Origin: Hyphomicrobiaceae bacterium
Lineage (GTDB): Bacteria > Pseudomonadota > Alphaproteobacteria > Rhizobiales > Hyphomicrobiaceae
Direction: 5' to 3'
Length of the DNA: 17,615 nucleotides
NCBI GenBank assembly: GCA_017353825.1
Contig: JAFMSC010000037.1
Coordinates: forward strand, 1 to 17,615
The notes beneath the pieces were generated by a model. That model searched no databases. It had not been told where the DNA came from and was given only the letters and a program-made list of their open reading frames with translations. Position numbers and translations under genes: made by a program. Shown piece after piece: positions 1-8,690 of this stretch. Positions within the stretch are counted from its first letter, which is position 1; each line of letters starts with the position of its first letter.

Positions 1-1
1 G

Positions 2-370
2 GCGCGCTTCCAGCGCGCCGCCAATTGCGGCGCCCGCGCCCAGCGGCTCCTATGGGCCAGCACGGGCACCAAGGACCCGAAGGCCTCCGACATCCTCTAC
101 GTGAAGGCTCTCGCCGCGCCCTTCACCGTCAACACAATGCCGGAAGGAACGCTCAAAGCCTTCGGCGATCATGGCAGCGTCGCCGCGACGCTCGCCGTGA
201 ACGGAAGCGATTGCGACGCCGTGCTGGCGAGCTTCGCCAAGGCGGGCGTCGACATCGATGTGTTGTCGGCCCGCCTCCAGGACGAGGGCGCCGCGTCGTT
301 CGTCAAGTCTTGGAACGATCTGATGACCTGCGTCGATGGCAAGGCCAGAGCGATCGGAAAGGCGAGCTGA
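2..370 (+). CDS. tal: transaldolase, C-terminal part (5' end cut by window)
   Basis: This is the last 122 residues of a transaldolase, the cytosolic pentose-phosphate enzyme that moves a dihydroxyacetone unit between sedoheptulose-7-phosphate and glyceraldehyde-3-phosphate. The frame is open from base 2 to the TGA at 368-370. The visible LLWASTGTKDPKASDILYV stretch followed by NTMPEGTL matches the late beta-strands and phosphate-binding end of class I transaldolases. The Schiff-base lysine lies upstream, outside the window. The stop is only 4 nt before the pgi start, so the two genes are surely cotranscribed. In some bacteria tal and pgi are fused into one bifunctional protein. Here they are separate, because the reading frames differ and a stop intervenes. 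The identification is firm; only the N-terminus is missing. Confidence 0.93.
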   Translation, partial: ARFQRAANCGARAQRLLWASTGTKDPKASDILYVKALAAPFTVNTMPEGTLKAFGDHGSVAATLAVNGSDCDAVLASFAKAGVDIDVLSARLQDEGAASFVKSWNDLMTCVDGKARAIGKAS

Positions 371-374
371 ACCC

Positions 375-2102
375 ATGACAAAGGCCTCCCAGCGCCGCCC
401 GCGCGCGCCAGCAGCCAGGGAGCGGGCAACGGGGGTTCTCGGCTTGACTTCGCTCCCGGCATGGAACGCCCTGGAGAAGCACCACGATAGGATCAAGGAC
501 CTCAATCTGCGGCAACTCTTTGCGGAGGACCCCAAGCGCGGGGAGACGCTCGCGGTCGAGATGGCAGGTATCTACCTCGACTACTCCAAGAACCGCATCA
601 CGCCCGAGACGCTCCAGCTGTTGAACCAGCTCGCCCGGGAGTCGGGGCTTAAGGAGCGCATCGAGGCCATGTTCCGGGGCGACAAGATCAACGTCTCGGA
701 GAACCGCGCCGTGCTGCACGTGGCATTGCGCGCACCGCCCGGCGCCTCGATCATGCACGATGGCCACAACGTCGTGCCCGAGGTCCATGCGGTTCTCGAC
801 AGGATGGCGGAGTTCGCCGATCGGGTGCGCGGTGGCGCCTGGAAAGGCCACACGGGCAAGCGCATCCGCAACGTGATCAACATCGGTATCGGCGGGTCGG
901 ATCTCGGGCCGGTGATGGCATACGAGGCGCTGAAGCACTACAGCGATCGCAGGATCAGGTTCCGCTTCGTGTCCAATATCGACGGCACCGATTTCGCGGA
1001 GGCGGTGCGCGATCTCGACCCCGAGGAGACGCTCATCATCGTCTCCTCAAAGACCTTTACCACCCTGGAGACCATGACGAACGCGCGCACCGCGCGGACG
1101 TGGTCCCTCTCCGGCCTGAAGGGTGACGAGAGCGCGATTGCCAGGCATTTCGTGGCCGTCTCGACCAACGCCCAGGAGGTGGCGGAGTTCGGCATCGACA
1201 CGGCCAACATGTTCGGCTTCTGGGACTGGGTCGGCGGGCGCTATTCGATGGATTCAGCCATCGGCCTCTCCACCATGCTGGCCATCGGCCCGGACAAATT
1301 CCGGGCCATGCTCGACGGCTTCCGTGAGATGGACGAACATTTCCGCTCCGCGCCGTTCGAGCGCAACCTGCCGGTGCTGATGGGGCTGCTGGCCGTCTGG
1401 TACAACAACTTCTTTGGCGCCCAGACCGTGGCTGTGCTCCCCTACGAGCAATACCTCAAGCGCTTCCCGGCCTACCTCCAACAGCTGACCATGGAGAGCA
1501 ACGGCAAGCACGTTGCGATCAATGGCGCCCGGCTCAACTATGATACCGGGCCAATCTACTGGGGCGAACCGGGGACCAACGGCCAGCACTCCTTCTATCA
1601 GCTGATCCATCAAGGGACGCGGCTCATCCCCTGCGATTTCATTGCGTTTGTGCGGACCCTGAACCCCTTGGCCCGGCATCATGACATGCTGCTTGCCAAC
1701 GTCTTCGCGCAGACGGAGGCATTGGCCTTCGGCAAGACCGCCGCCGAGGTGCAGGCCGAGGGAACGCCGGACTGGCTCGTGCCCCACCGGGTGTTCGAGG
1801 GCAATCGTCCGTCGAACACGCTGCTGGTGGAGACTCTGACGCCGGCGGCGCTAGGCAAGCTGGTCGCGCTCTACGAGCATAGCGTGTTCACGCAAGGCGC
1901 GATCTGGCGGGTCAACTCCTTCGATCAGTGGGGCGTGGAGCTGGGAAAGGCTCTCGCGCAGCGCATCATTCCTGAGCTTGAGAGCGCCAAGGAGCCGGAG
2001 CTTCGTCACGACAGCTCGACCAATGCACTGATACGACGCTATCGCAAGCTCAGGGGCCGGTCTGATGCCCTGGCTGGGAGCCGCACATCGCGAGGAGGCT
2101 AG
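375..2102 (+). CDS. pgi: glucose-6-phosphate isomerase
   Basis: A 575-residue enzyme of the large (E. coli-like) PGI family that interconverts glucose-6-phosphate and fructose-6-phosphate in the cytosol. Visible signatures are NIGIGGSDLGPVMAYEAL (about 169-186), the phosphate-binding loop IIVSSKTFTT (221-230), the PGI signature around GTNGQHSFYQLIHQGT (400-415), and the expected catalytic residues Glu374 (MESNGK), His405 and Lys525 (WGVELGK). The ATG at 375 was chosen because it follows the tal stop by 4 nt with a GGCGAG-like site upstream. It gives about 20 extra basic, probably disordered N-terminal residues before the core starts near LTSLPAW. The 3' end carries the ribosome-binding site of gnd. 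Family assignment is secure. Confidence 0.97.
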   Translation: MTKASQRRPRAPAARERATGVLGLTSLPAWNALEKHHDRIKDLNLRQLFAEDPKRGETLAVEMAGIYLDYSKNRITPETLQLLNQLARESGLKERIEAMFRGDKINVSENRAVLHVALRAPPGASIMHDGHNVVPEVHAVLDRMAEFADRVRGGAWKGHTGKRIRNVINIGIGGSDLGPVMAYEALKHYSDRRIRFRFVSNIDGTDFAEAVRDLDPEETLIIVSSKTFTTLETMTNARTARTWSLSGLKGDESAIARHFVAVSTNAQEVAEFGIDTANMFGFWDWVGGRYSMDSAIGLSTMLAIGPDKFRAMLDGFREMDEHFRSAPFERNLPVLMGLLAVWYNNFFGAQTVAVLPYEQYLKRFPAYLQQLTMESNGKHVAINGARLNYDTGPIYWGEPGTNGQHSFYQLIHQGTRLIPCDFIAFVRTLNPLARHHDMLLANVFAQTEALAFGKTAAEVQAEGTPDWLVPHRVFEGNRPSNTLLVETLTPAALGKLVALYEHSVFTQGAIWRVNSFDQWGVELGKALAQRIIPELESAKEPELRHDSSTNALIRRYRKLRGRSDALAGSRTSRGG

Positions 2103-2103
2103 C

Positions 2104-3123
2104 ATGCAATTGGGAATGATCGGCCTCGGCCGCATGGGAGCCAACATGGTGCGCAGGCTCCTGCGGGGCGGCCATCAATGCGTGGTCTTCAACAGATCTG
2201 GTAAACCGGTCGTCGAAATGGTGAAGGAGGGCGCCGTCGGTGCCGCCTCGCCCGCCGAGCTTGCCCAGAGGCTCGCAAGGCCGCGCGTGGTCTGGCTCAT
2301 GGTGCCGGTTGGTGCGGTTGAGCAGACCATCTCCCAGCTGCTGCCGCACCTTGACCGCGAGGACATGCTGATCGACGGCGGCAACTCCTACTACATCGAC
2401 GACATCCGGCGGGCGAAGGAGTTGCGCCCCAAGGCCATTCACTACGTCGACGTGGGCACCAGCGGCGGCATCTGGGGGCTGGAGCGCGGTTACTGCATGA
2501 TGATCGGTGGCGAGAGCCATGCGGTGAAGCATATGGACCCGATCTTCGCCACTCTGGCACCCGGCCGGGGCGACATTCCCCGTACACCGGGACGTGAGGA
2601 GGCCGGCGGAACGGCCGAGCAGGGCTACCTGCACTGCGGGCCGAGCGGTGCCGGCCATTTCGTAAAGATGGTGCACAACGGCATCGAGTACGGCGTCATG
2701 GCCGCCTACGCGGAGGGACTTGCGGTTCTCAAAGCGGCCAACGTCGGCAAGGCCAGAAACGTCCTCGACGCCGAGACGACGCCTTTGCGGGATCGCGAGC
2801 ACTACGAGTACGATTTCAATCTCCCGGAGATCGCGGAGGTCTGGCGGCGCGGCAGCGTGATCGCATCCTGGCTTCTCGATCTTACAGCGGCTGCCTTGAT
2901 CGAGGATCCGCAGTTGTCAAAGTTCGCGGGGCGCGTATCCGATTCCGGCGAGGGCCGCTGGACCATCAAGGCGGCCATCGATGAGGGTGTGCCCGCCCAT
3001 GTGCTGTCCTCCGCGCTCTACGAGCGGTTCAGCTCGCGCGGGGAGGCCGACTTCGCGGACAAGCTGCTCTCGGCCATGCGCTACCAGTTCGGCGGGCACG
3101 TCGAGAAGCACGTCGGGTCCTAG
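2104..3123 (+). CDS. gnd: 6-phosphogluconate dehydrogenase, decarboxylating, short form
   Basis: A 339-residue enzyme that oxidatively decarboxylates 6-phosphogluconate to ribulose-5-phosphate. The Rossmann motif GLGRMG (7-12) opens the protein. The substrate signature DVGTSGGIWGLERGY (116-130) and the catalytic block HFVKMVHNGIEYG, with Lys188 and Glu195, follow. The length fits the short, often NAD-preferring 6PGDH clade rather than the roughly 470-residue Gnd, which has an extended C-terminal half. However, the loop after beta-2 reads FNRS (Asn30-Arg31-Ser32), the residue pattern that in long Gnd enzymes binds the NADP 2'-phosphate. Cofactor use is therefore uncertain. The ATG is 1 nt after the pgi stop, and the GAGGAGG site at 2092-2097 lies inside the pgi coding end, which indicates tight coupling. 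Confidence 0.94.
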   Translation: MQLGMIGLGRMGANMVRRLLRGGHQCVVFNRSGKPVVEMVKEGAVGAASPAELAQRLARPRVVWLMVPVGAVEQTISQLLPHLDREDMLIDGGNSYYIDDIRRAKELRPKAIHYVDVGTSGGIWGLERGYCMMIGGESHAVKHMDPIFATLAPGRGDIPRTPGREEAGGTAEQGYLHCGPSGAGHFVKMVHNGIEYGVMAAYAEGLAVLKAANVGKARNVLDAETTPLRDREHYEYDFNLPEIAEVWRRGSVIASWLLDLTAAALIEDPQLSKFAGRVSDSGEGRWTIKAAIDEGVPAHVLSSALYERFSSRGEADFADKLLSAMRYQFGGHVEKHVGS

Positions 3124-3186
3124 CACGCCGAGAGAGCGAGGCATCAGGGTTGCACGAAAGGGGGGCTGGAACGGAGGTCTAACGGC

Positions 3187-5259
3187 ATGACCAGCGAGCA
3201 GCTCGATCAGCTGGCGATCAACACCATCCGCACGCTCTCCATCGACGCGGTCCAGAAGGCCAACTCGGGTCATCCCGGCACGCCCATGGCGCTGGCCCCG
3301 CTGGTCTACACGCTGTGGAACCGAGCCATGCGCTTCGATCCCAAGGACCCGATATGGCCAAACCGCGACCGCTTCATCCTGTCCAATGGCCATGCCTCGA
3401 TGTTGCTGTGGTCGCTCCTGTACCTGACGGGCACCCGCGCCGTGAACGCGGCGTACGAACGGCTCGGCAAGCCTTCGGTCACGCTCGACGACATCCGCCA
3501 CTTCCGCCAGCTCGGCAGTAAGGCGCCGGGACACCCGGAGTACCACTGGGTATCCGGTGTGGAGACGACCACCGGCCCCCTGGGGCAGGGCATTGCCACG
3601 AGCGTCGGCTTGGCGATCGCGCGCAAGTGGCTGGCCAGCCGCTACAACCGTCCTGGCTTCGATCTCTTCGACTACAACATTTACGCGGTATGCGGTGATG
3701 GTTGCCTGATGGAGGGCGTCGGCTCGGAAGCCGCCTCGCTCGCCGGCCATCTGGGCCTCGACGATCTCTGCTGGATCTACGACAACAACCACATCACCAT
3801 CGAAGGCAGGACGCGCATCACCTTCACCGAGGACGTCGCGGCGCGCTTTCTCGCCTATCACTGGAACGTGCTGCGGGTCGGCGATGCCAATGATATTGAG
3901 CGCATCGAGGGTGCGCTTGCCGTTTTCCGCCAGACCAAGGGCCGGCCCACGCTGATCATCCTCGACAGCCACATTGGCTACGGCTCGCCGCATCTGGTCG
4001 ACACGTCTGCCGCCCACGGCGAGCCGTTGGGCGAGGAGGAGATTCGTCTGGTCAAGCGCGTCTTGGGATGGCCGCAGGATGCCAAGTTCCTCGTGCCTGA
4101 GGGCGTCATGGGCCACTTCGACGCCGGCATCGGCGTGCGGGGCGGCGAGGCACGGCGCAGCTGGGAGACGCTGTTGGCCGCCTACCGCGGCAAATTTCCG
4201 GAACTCGCCACGGAGATCGACCATATAGAGCGGCGCGAGCTGCCCTCGGGATGGGATCGCGATCTGCCGAGTTTCCCGCCCGACGCCAGGGGCATTGCCG
4301 GCCGGGAGGCCTCGGGCAAGGTGCTTAACGTGCTCGCCCGGAATATTCCCTGGCTCGTGGGCGGCTCCGCTGATCTCGGTACGTCCAACAAGACGCTCCT
4401 CAAGCTCGACGGCGCGGGCGACCTTGAAGCCGAGACGCCTGGCGGTCGCAATCTCCACTTCGGCATCCGCGAGCATGCCATGGCGGCGATCGTCAACGGC
4501 CTGTCGCTGGCCAAGCTACGCGCGTACGGTGCGACCTTCGTCATTTTCAGCGACTACGCGCGGCCGGCAATCCGCCTCTCCGCGCTCATGGAGCTGCCGA
4601 CCATCTTCGTCTTCACCCATGATGCCATGGGCGACGGTGAGGATGGACCCACGCACCAACCGGTCGAGCATCTTATCTCGCTGCGTGCGATCCCCGGCCT
4701 TGTCGTGCTCAGGCCCGCAGATGCCAACGAGGTCGTGGAGGCCTACCGCTACGTCATGCAGCTGCGCCACCAGCCGGCGGTGCTCGCTCTGTCCCGCCAG
4801 CCGTTGCCGACCTTCGACCGCCGCAAGTATGCCCCGGCCGGCGGCCTGGCGCGCGGCGCCTATGTCATGGCGGACGCCAACGGCAGCCCAGAGATCATTC
4901 TCATCGCCTCCGGCAGTGAGGTGTCTCTGGCGGTGGCGGCTCACGAGGTGCTGGCGTCCAAAGGGGTCCGCTCGCGTGTAGTGTCCATGCCCTCCTGGGA
5001 CATCTTCGAGCACCAGCCGGAGGCCTATCGCGAGGAGGTGCTGCCGGCCAGAGTGCAGGCACGCATCGCCATCGAGCAGGGATCGGTTCTGGGTTGGGAC
5101 CGCTACGTCGGTCCCCAGGGCCGCGTGATCGGCATGAAGACTTTCGGCGCCTCGGCGCCGCTCAAGGAGCTGCAGCGCAAGTTCGGGTTCGAGCCGGAAC
5201 GCGTCGTGACAATGGCCACCGAGATGCTCGGGCGCCAAGGCCGGTTCGATTCGTCTTGA
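3187..5259 (+). CDS. tkt: transketolase
   Basis: A 690-residue thiamine-diphosphate enzyme that transfers two-carbon ketol units among pentose-phosphate sugars (xylulose-5-P donor). Visible motifs are the N-terminal ANSGHPGTPM (25-34), the TPP/Mg-binding motif starting GDG at 170-172 and running to the Asn pair at 200-201 (GDGCLMEGVGSE...DNNHITIEG), the catalytic Glu429 in FGIREHAM, and GDGEDGPTHQPVEH in the pyrimidine-binding domain. The C-terminal transketolase domain ends near RFGF/KFGFEPE. Length is normal for the family. The ATG follows GGAGG at 3173-3177 by 9 nt. It is the last gene of the tal-pgi-gnd-tkt operon and ends 41 nt from the convergent pgl stop. It need not be a Calvin-cycle paralogue, since no Rubisco or phosphoribulokinase gene lies in the window. 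Confidence 0.97.
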   Translation: MTSEQLDQLAINTIRTLSIDAVQKANSGHPGTPMALAPLVYTLWNRAMRFDPKDPIWPNRDRFILSNGHASMLLWSLLYLTGTRAVNAAYERLGKPSVTLDDIRHFRQLGSKAPGHPEYHWVSGVETTTGPLGQGIATSVGLAIARKWLASRYNRPGFDLFDYNIYAVCGDGCLMEGVGSEAASLAGHLGLDDLCWIYDNNHITIEGRTRITFTEDVAARFLAYHWNVLRVGDANDIERIEGALAVFRQTKGRPTLIILDSHIGYGSPHLVDTSAAHGEPLGEEEIRLVKRVLGWPQDAKFLVPEGVMGHFDAGIGVRGGEARRSWETLLAAYRGKFPELATEIDHIERRELPSGWDRDLPSFPPDARGIAGREASGKVLNVLARNIPWLVGGSADLGTSNKTLLKLDGAGDLEAETPGGRNLHFGIREHAMAAIVNGLSLAKLRAYGATFVIFSDYARPAIRLSALMELPTIFVFTHDAMGDGEDGPTHQPVEHLISLRAIPGLVVLRPADANEVVEAYRYVMQLRHQPAVLALSRQPLPTFDRRKYAPAGGLARGAYVMADANGSPEIILIASGSEVSLAVAAHEVLASKGVRSRVVSMPSWDIFEHQPEAYREEVLPARVQARIAIEQGSVLGWDRYVGPQGRVIGMKTFGASAPLKELQRKFGFEPERVVTMATEMLGRQGRFDSS

Positions 5260-5299
5260 GCTCGCCCGGGCTCGGCGGTGTTGGGAGCGACGGTTGTGG

Positions 5300-6043
5300 T
5301 CACGGCGCCTGACTGTCCGGTGCGGCGCCCCTGTCCGCAAAGATGCGGGCCCGGCCGCTTGATGGATGCAGATGGGTGGCGGGCAACAAGGCATCGCCGC
5401 GCAATAGTCGGCGGAGCACGGCTTGCTTGGCCGCGCCGGTCACGAGGAAGGCGACTTCGCGGCTGGCCTCGAGCGCCGGGTAGGTCAAGGTTATGCGGGG
5501 CTCCGGCTTGGCGCCCACCACGGTGCCGACCCAGTGGGTACGCTCCTTCAGAATCGCCGTACCGGGAAACAGCGAGGCGATGTGGCCTTCGGGACCGAGG
5601 CCAAGGAAGTTCACATCGAACAGAGGGCGATCGGCGCTCAGAATTGAGGCGCCGTAGAACGCCTTGAGCTCTGCCTCGTAGGAGCGCGCCGCCTCATCGG
5701 GGGTGAGGCCCTCCGTCGGTATAGGGTGAATATTCGCGGGCGGAACGGGGGCGCGGGAAAGCATCGCGTCCCGCACCATACGGTAGTTGCTCACCGCGCT
5801 GTGGCGCGGCACGAATCGCTCATCTCCCCAGAACCAATGGGTGCGCGCCCAGGGGAAGGCATCGCCATACGGCGAGCTGGCCAGAAGCTCGTAGAGCCGG
5901 CGAGGGGTCGAGCCGCCGGAGAGGGCGACGGCGAACGACCGGTCGCTTTGCACCGCTGCCGCGACCAGCCAACCAGCGACATGGCGAGCCAGTGCCTCGG
6001 CGTCAGCGAGGACCTCCAGGCGGGCTTCGGACACGCTGGTCAT
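5300..6043 (-). CDS. pgl: 6-phosphogluconolactonase
   Basis: A 247-residue protein of the SugarP isomerase-like DevB/Pgl family that hydrolyses 6-phosphogluconolactone, the step between zwf and gnd. Conserved blocks are LSGGSTPRRLYELL (41-54), FWGDERFVP (71-79), the family signature LGLGPEGHIASLFPG (147-161) including His154, and KPEPRITLTYPAL (179-191). The signature usually reads GEDGH; here it is GPEGH, a mild deviation. The ATG at 6041-6043 is used because the only upstream in-frame start is a TTG at 6100. The Shine-Dalgarno sequence in front is weak. It is the third gene of the zwf-HAD-pgl set but is separated from the HAD gene by 235 nt containing a 12-bp triple repeat, so it may have a separate promoter. 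Confidence 0.94.
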   Translation of the reverse strand: MTSVSEARLEVLADAEALARHVAGWLVAAAVQSDRSFAVALSGGSTPRRLYELLASSPYGDAFPWARTHWFWGDERFVPRHSAVSNYRMVRDAMLSRAPVPPANIHPIPTEGLTPDEAARSYEAELKAFYGASILSADRPLFDVNFLGLGPEGHIASLFPGTAILKERTHWVGTVVGAKPEPRITLTYPALEASREVAFLVTGAAKQAVLRRLLRGDALLPATHLHPSSGRARIFADRGAAPDSQAP

Positions 6044-6203
6044 GGAGAACCTGGGTGAGCTGAGAAGCCACTCGTGGGTCGGGCGCGCAGGCCTGGCCAA
6101 GCTGCACGCGAGGGACCGACGGCTTGGACCATTGAAGAGAAACGCGGTTGTTCTTGCCTCTTTGCGTGCATGCTCTGTTGCTGCGATCGCTCGTGGCCTG
6201 GAG

Positions 6204-6239
6204 CCCGTCCGACAGCCCGTCCGACAGGCCGTCCGACAG
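6204..6239. repeat. 12-bp tandem repeat, three copies
   Basis: Three consecutive copies of CCCGTCCGACAG at 6204-6215, 6216-6227 and 6228-6239 (third copy begins with G). The array lies in the 235-bp gap between the HAD gene and pgl. A 12-bp period keeps any reading frame. No gene is supported here, so this looks like a slippage-type microsatellite, possibly in the pgl leader. Confidence 0.85.
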
Positions 6240-6278
6240 GCGCCTCTGCGTCCTCATGCACGCAGCCCCGAGCCCTGG

Positions 6279-7088
6279 TCAATCCAGGATGAAGCGCTCC
6301 ACGGCATGAGCAAAGCCCTCCTCGTCGTAGGACCCGGTGACTGCGCTTGCCTGCCGCTTGACCTCGTCGCTTGCATTACCCATGGCAATGCTCAATCCAG
6401 AGCGCCGGAACATCAGCACGTCGTTTGGCTGATCGCCTATTGTGGCGATCTCGGCGGGAGGAATGCCGAGGGCACGCGAGAGGTAGTCGGCAACGACACC
6501 CTTGTTTGCGTCGCGGTGGGTGATGTCAAGATAGTAGGGCTGCGACCGAGCGGCAGTGGCGCGATCGCCTATGCTCGCCTGGGCGTCGGCTTCGCAGCGT
6601 TGGACGAGACGGTGGTCGTCGCTGACCCCGACGATCTTAGCAACCTTGTCGAGAACGCTGCCGAAATCCCTGGCGACTTTCGGCGGGAACTTGACCGTCC
6701 ACGCTTCGCGGTCGACATGCGGCGCCTCGGCGTTGCGCACTAGCCAGTCGTTGCCGGCATAGACCCAAGCATCAAGTCCATGACTGCGGATCAGGTCGAC
6801 GGCTCGTGCTGCCGTCTCGGGGGCAAGCGTCCGCTCCTCGATGATGGAAAGGTTCGGTTGGACGAACAGTCCGCCATTGAAGCCAGCGATAGGGGTATCG
6901 ATGTCGAGCGGCTCGATCAGCATTGCCATCCCCTTCGGGGGACGGCCGCTGGTGATGGCGAAGCGGATGCCCGCCGTGCGCAGGCGGCGCACAGCATGTT
7001 GAGCGCGCTCCGTCAGCACCTTGTCGCGCGTAACAAGGGTGCCGTCGACATCGGCCAGGAGCAGCGAGATCTTGCCGGGCCCCATCAT
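6279..7088 (-). CDS. Cof-type HAD-IIB phosphatase
   Basis: A 269-residue haloacid-dehalogenase-superfamily hydrolase of the Cof/IIB type, which typically dephosphorylates small sugar phosphates or cofactors in the cytosol. All four HAD motifs are visible: DVDGT with nucleophile Asp13 and Asp15, TSGRP (46-50), Lys196 in DANKG, and IGDQPNDVLMF (218-227) with Asp219 and Asp223, followed by AMGNA. The cap domain is the stretch of about residues 85-185. The start is the ATG at 7086-7088, which overlaps the zwf TGA (ATGA) and is preceded by GGAGGAGG in the zwf end, so translation is coupled to zwf. The substrate cannot be read from the sequence. The context suggests a hexose, pentose or gluconate phosphate. 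Confidence 0.9.
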   Translation of the reverse strand: MMGPGKISLLLADVDGTLVTRDKVLTERAQHAVRRLRTAGIRFAITSGRPPKGMAMLIEPLDIDTPIAGFNGGLFVQPNLSIIEERTLAPETAARAVDLIRSHGLDAWVYAGNDWLVRNAEAPHVDREAWTVKFPPKVARDFGSVLDKVAKIVGVSDDHRLVQRCEADAQASIGDRATAARSQPYYLDITHRDANKGVVADYLSRALGIPPAEIATIGDQPNDVLMFRRSGLSIAMGNASDEVKRQASAVTGSYDEEGFAHAVERFILD

Positions 7089-8674
7089 CGGCTCCTCCTC
7101 CTGTGGGGTCCCGCGCCGATGGGCAGCCAGGTGTGCCCCTCGCGTGCGAGCAGCCGAGCTGCCGTGTCCGGCCCCGAGCTGCCGGCCGCATAGTTCGGAA
7201 AATCGCCCGGCGGCCGTCCGGCCCAGGCGTCGAGCACGGGTTGGACGGCGCACCAGGCCGCCTCGACGGTGTCGGCGCGCTGAAACAGCATCGGGTCGCC
7301 GATCAGGCAGTCATAGATCAGCGTCTCGTAGCCCACGGCCGTCAGAGGCTCGAAGTAGTCGCTATACGAGAAGTCCATGGCGACGCCGTCGATCTCGATG
7401 TCCTGGCCGGGCCGCTTCGCGCTGAAGCTTACAGACAAGCCCTCGTCGGGCTGGATGCGCAAGGTAAGGATGTTGCGAGGCAGCCTCTCCACCGGCGTCT
7501 CCCGGAACAGGGCGTAGGGGGCCTGGCGAAAATGGATGGCGATCTCGGTGGTGCGCGCGGCGAGGTATTTGCCCGTGCGGAGATAGAACGGCACGCGGGC
7601 CCAGCGCCAGTTGTCGATGCCGAGCTTGAGCGCGACGTAGGTCTCGGTCGTGGAGTCGGGCGCGACGTTGGGCTCGTGCCGGTAATCGCGGACGGGCTTG
7701 CCGAGCACACGACCCGCCCCGTACTGCCCGCGCACGGCATCTTCGGGCGAGATCGGGTGAATGGCGCAGAAAAGCTCTGTCTTCTTGGCGCGCACGTCAT
7801 TGGCGTTGAACGAGATGGGTGGCTCCATGGCGATCATCGCCAGAAGCTGAAACAGATGGTTCGGCACCATGTCGCGCAGGGCGCCGGTGCCGTCGTAGAA
7901 CCTGCCTCGGGTCTCGACGCCTACCGTCTCGGCCGCGGTGATTTGGACGTGACTGACGTGGTCGCGGTTCCAGAGCGGCTCGAAGATGCCATTGGCAAAG
8001 CGAAGCACAAGGATGTTCTGGACCGTTTCCTTGCCGAGGAAATGATCGATCCGATAGATCTGGTCTTCGTTCAGAATGCCTAAGATCTGCGCGTTGAGCG
8101 CCCGCGCCGAGGCCAAGTCGTGGCCGAACGGCTTCTCGATGACCACGCGGCGCCAGGCGCCGGCTGTCTGGCGGACAAGCTCCGCGCGACCGAGATGCTC
8201 AATGATCGGCCCGAAGAACTTGTCGGCAACGGCCAGGTAGAACAGCACGTTGCCGTTGACTTGCTTGGCGGCCTGCTCGGCGAGGACGGTCTTCAACCTG
8301 CCGTAGACCTCGGGCTGGGTGAAATCCCCAGTGAGAAACGTCATACGGCGCGCGAGCCAATCCCACGCCTCCTCGTCGATGCCGTCGGAGCTGAACTCTC
8401 CGCCGCCTTCCGCAGCAAGCGACTCAATCATTTGCCGCAAGTTGTGGTGCCAGGACTGGGTATCGGCGTCGCCACGACCGATGCCGACGATCGAGAAGCC
8501 ATCGGCCAGCCTTCCCGCTCGCACCAGATTATAGAGGGCGGGTACGACGAGACGCTTCGTCAGGTCGCCGCCCCCACCGAATATCACGAGGGTTGCCGGC
8601 GGCGCCTGCCGGGCGACGGTCGCTCGCGTCACCTTCGCTACAGGTATCGGCGCAGGGCTCGTCGCCGAGGTCAT
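7085..8674 (-). CDS. zwf: glucose-6-phosphate 1-dehydrogenase
   Basis: A 529-residue enzyme that oxidises glucose-6-phosphate to 6-phosphoglucono-lactone with NAD(P), the entry to the oxidative pentose-phosphate or Entner-Doudoroff route. The dinucleotide-binding motif is GGGGDLTKR (33-41), where most homologues have GASGDL. EKPFGHD is at 180-186 and the G6PD active-site signature RIDHFLGKE is at 208-216, with catalytic His211 and substrate-binding Lys215. Start: the ATG at 8672-8674 has AGGAG about 8-9 nt upstream; the open frame runs on to 9010 but that extension is non-conserved and repeat-containing. It is the first gene of the minus-strand operon, divergent from the DUF4142 gene. About 20-25 N-terminal residues precede the conserved core. 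Confidence 0.97.
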   Translation of the reverse strand: MTSATSPAPIPVAKVTRATVARQAPPATLVIFGGGGDLTKRLVVPALYNLVRAGRLADGFSIVGIGRGDADTQSWHHNLRQMIESLAAEGGGEFSSDGIDEEAWDWLARRMTFLTGDFTQPEVYGRLKTVLAEQAAKQVNGNVLFYLAVADKFFGPIIEHLGRAELVRQTAGAWRRVVIEKPFGHDLASARALNAQILGILNEDQIYRIDHFLGKETVQNILVLRFANGIFEPLWNRDHVSHVQITAAETVGVETRGRFYDGTGALRDMVPNHLFQLLAMIAMEPPISFNANDVRAKKTELFCAIHPISPEDAVRGQYGAGRVLGKPVRDYRHEPNVAPDSTTETYVALKLGIDNWRWARVPFYLRTGKYLAARTTEIAIHFRQAPYALFRETPVERLPRNILTLRIQPDEGLSVSFSAKRPGQDIEIDGVAMDFSYSDYFEPLTAVGYETLIYDCLIGDPMLFQRADTVEAAWCAVQPVLDAWAGRPPGDFPNYAAGSSGPDTAARLLAREGHTWLPIGAGPHRRRSR

Positions 8675-8690
8675 GTCTTGGAACTCCTGG

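Noticed and set aside
2917..4476. 519-codon open frame antisense to gnd and tkt.
   Set aside because: It is opposite strongly conserved enzymes, a common effect of high GC3; no recognisable domain.
5260..5299. Bidirectional terminator between tkt and pgl.
   Set aside because: Only a weak GAGC/GCTC pairing and no T-run in the 40 bp; not supportable.
6204..6239. CRISPR-like array.
   Set aside because: The 12-bp units are directly adjacent with no spacers.
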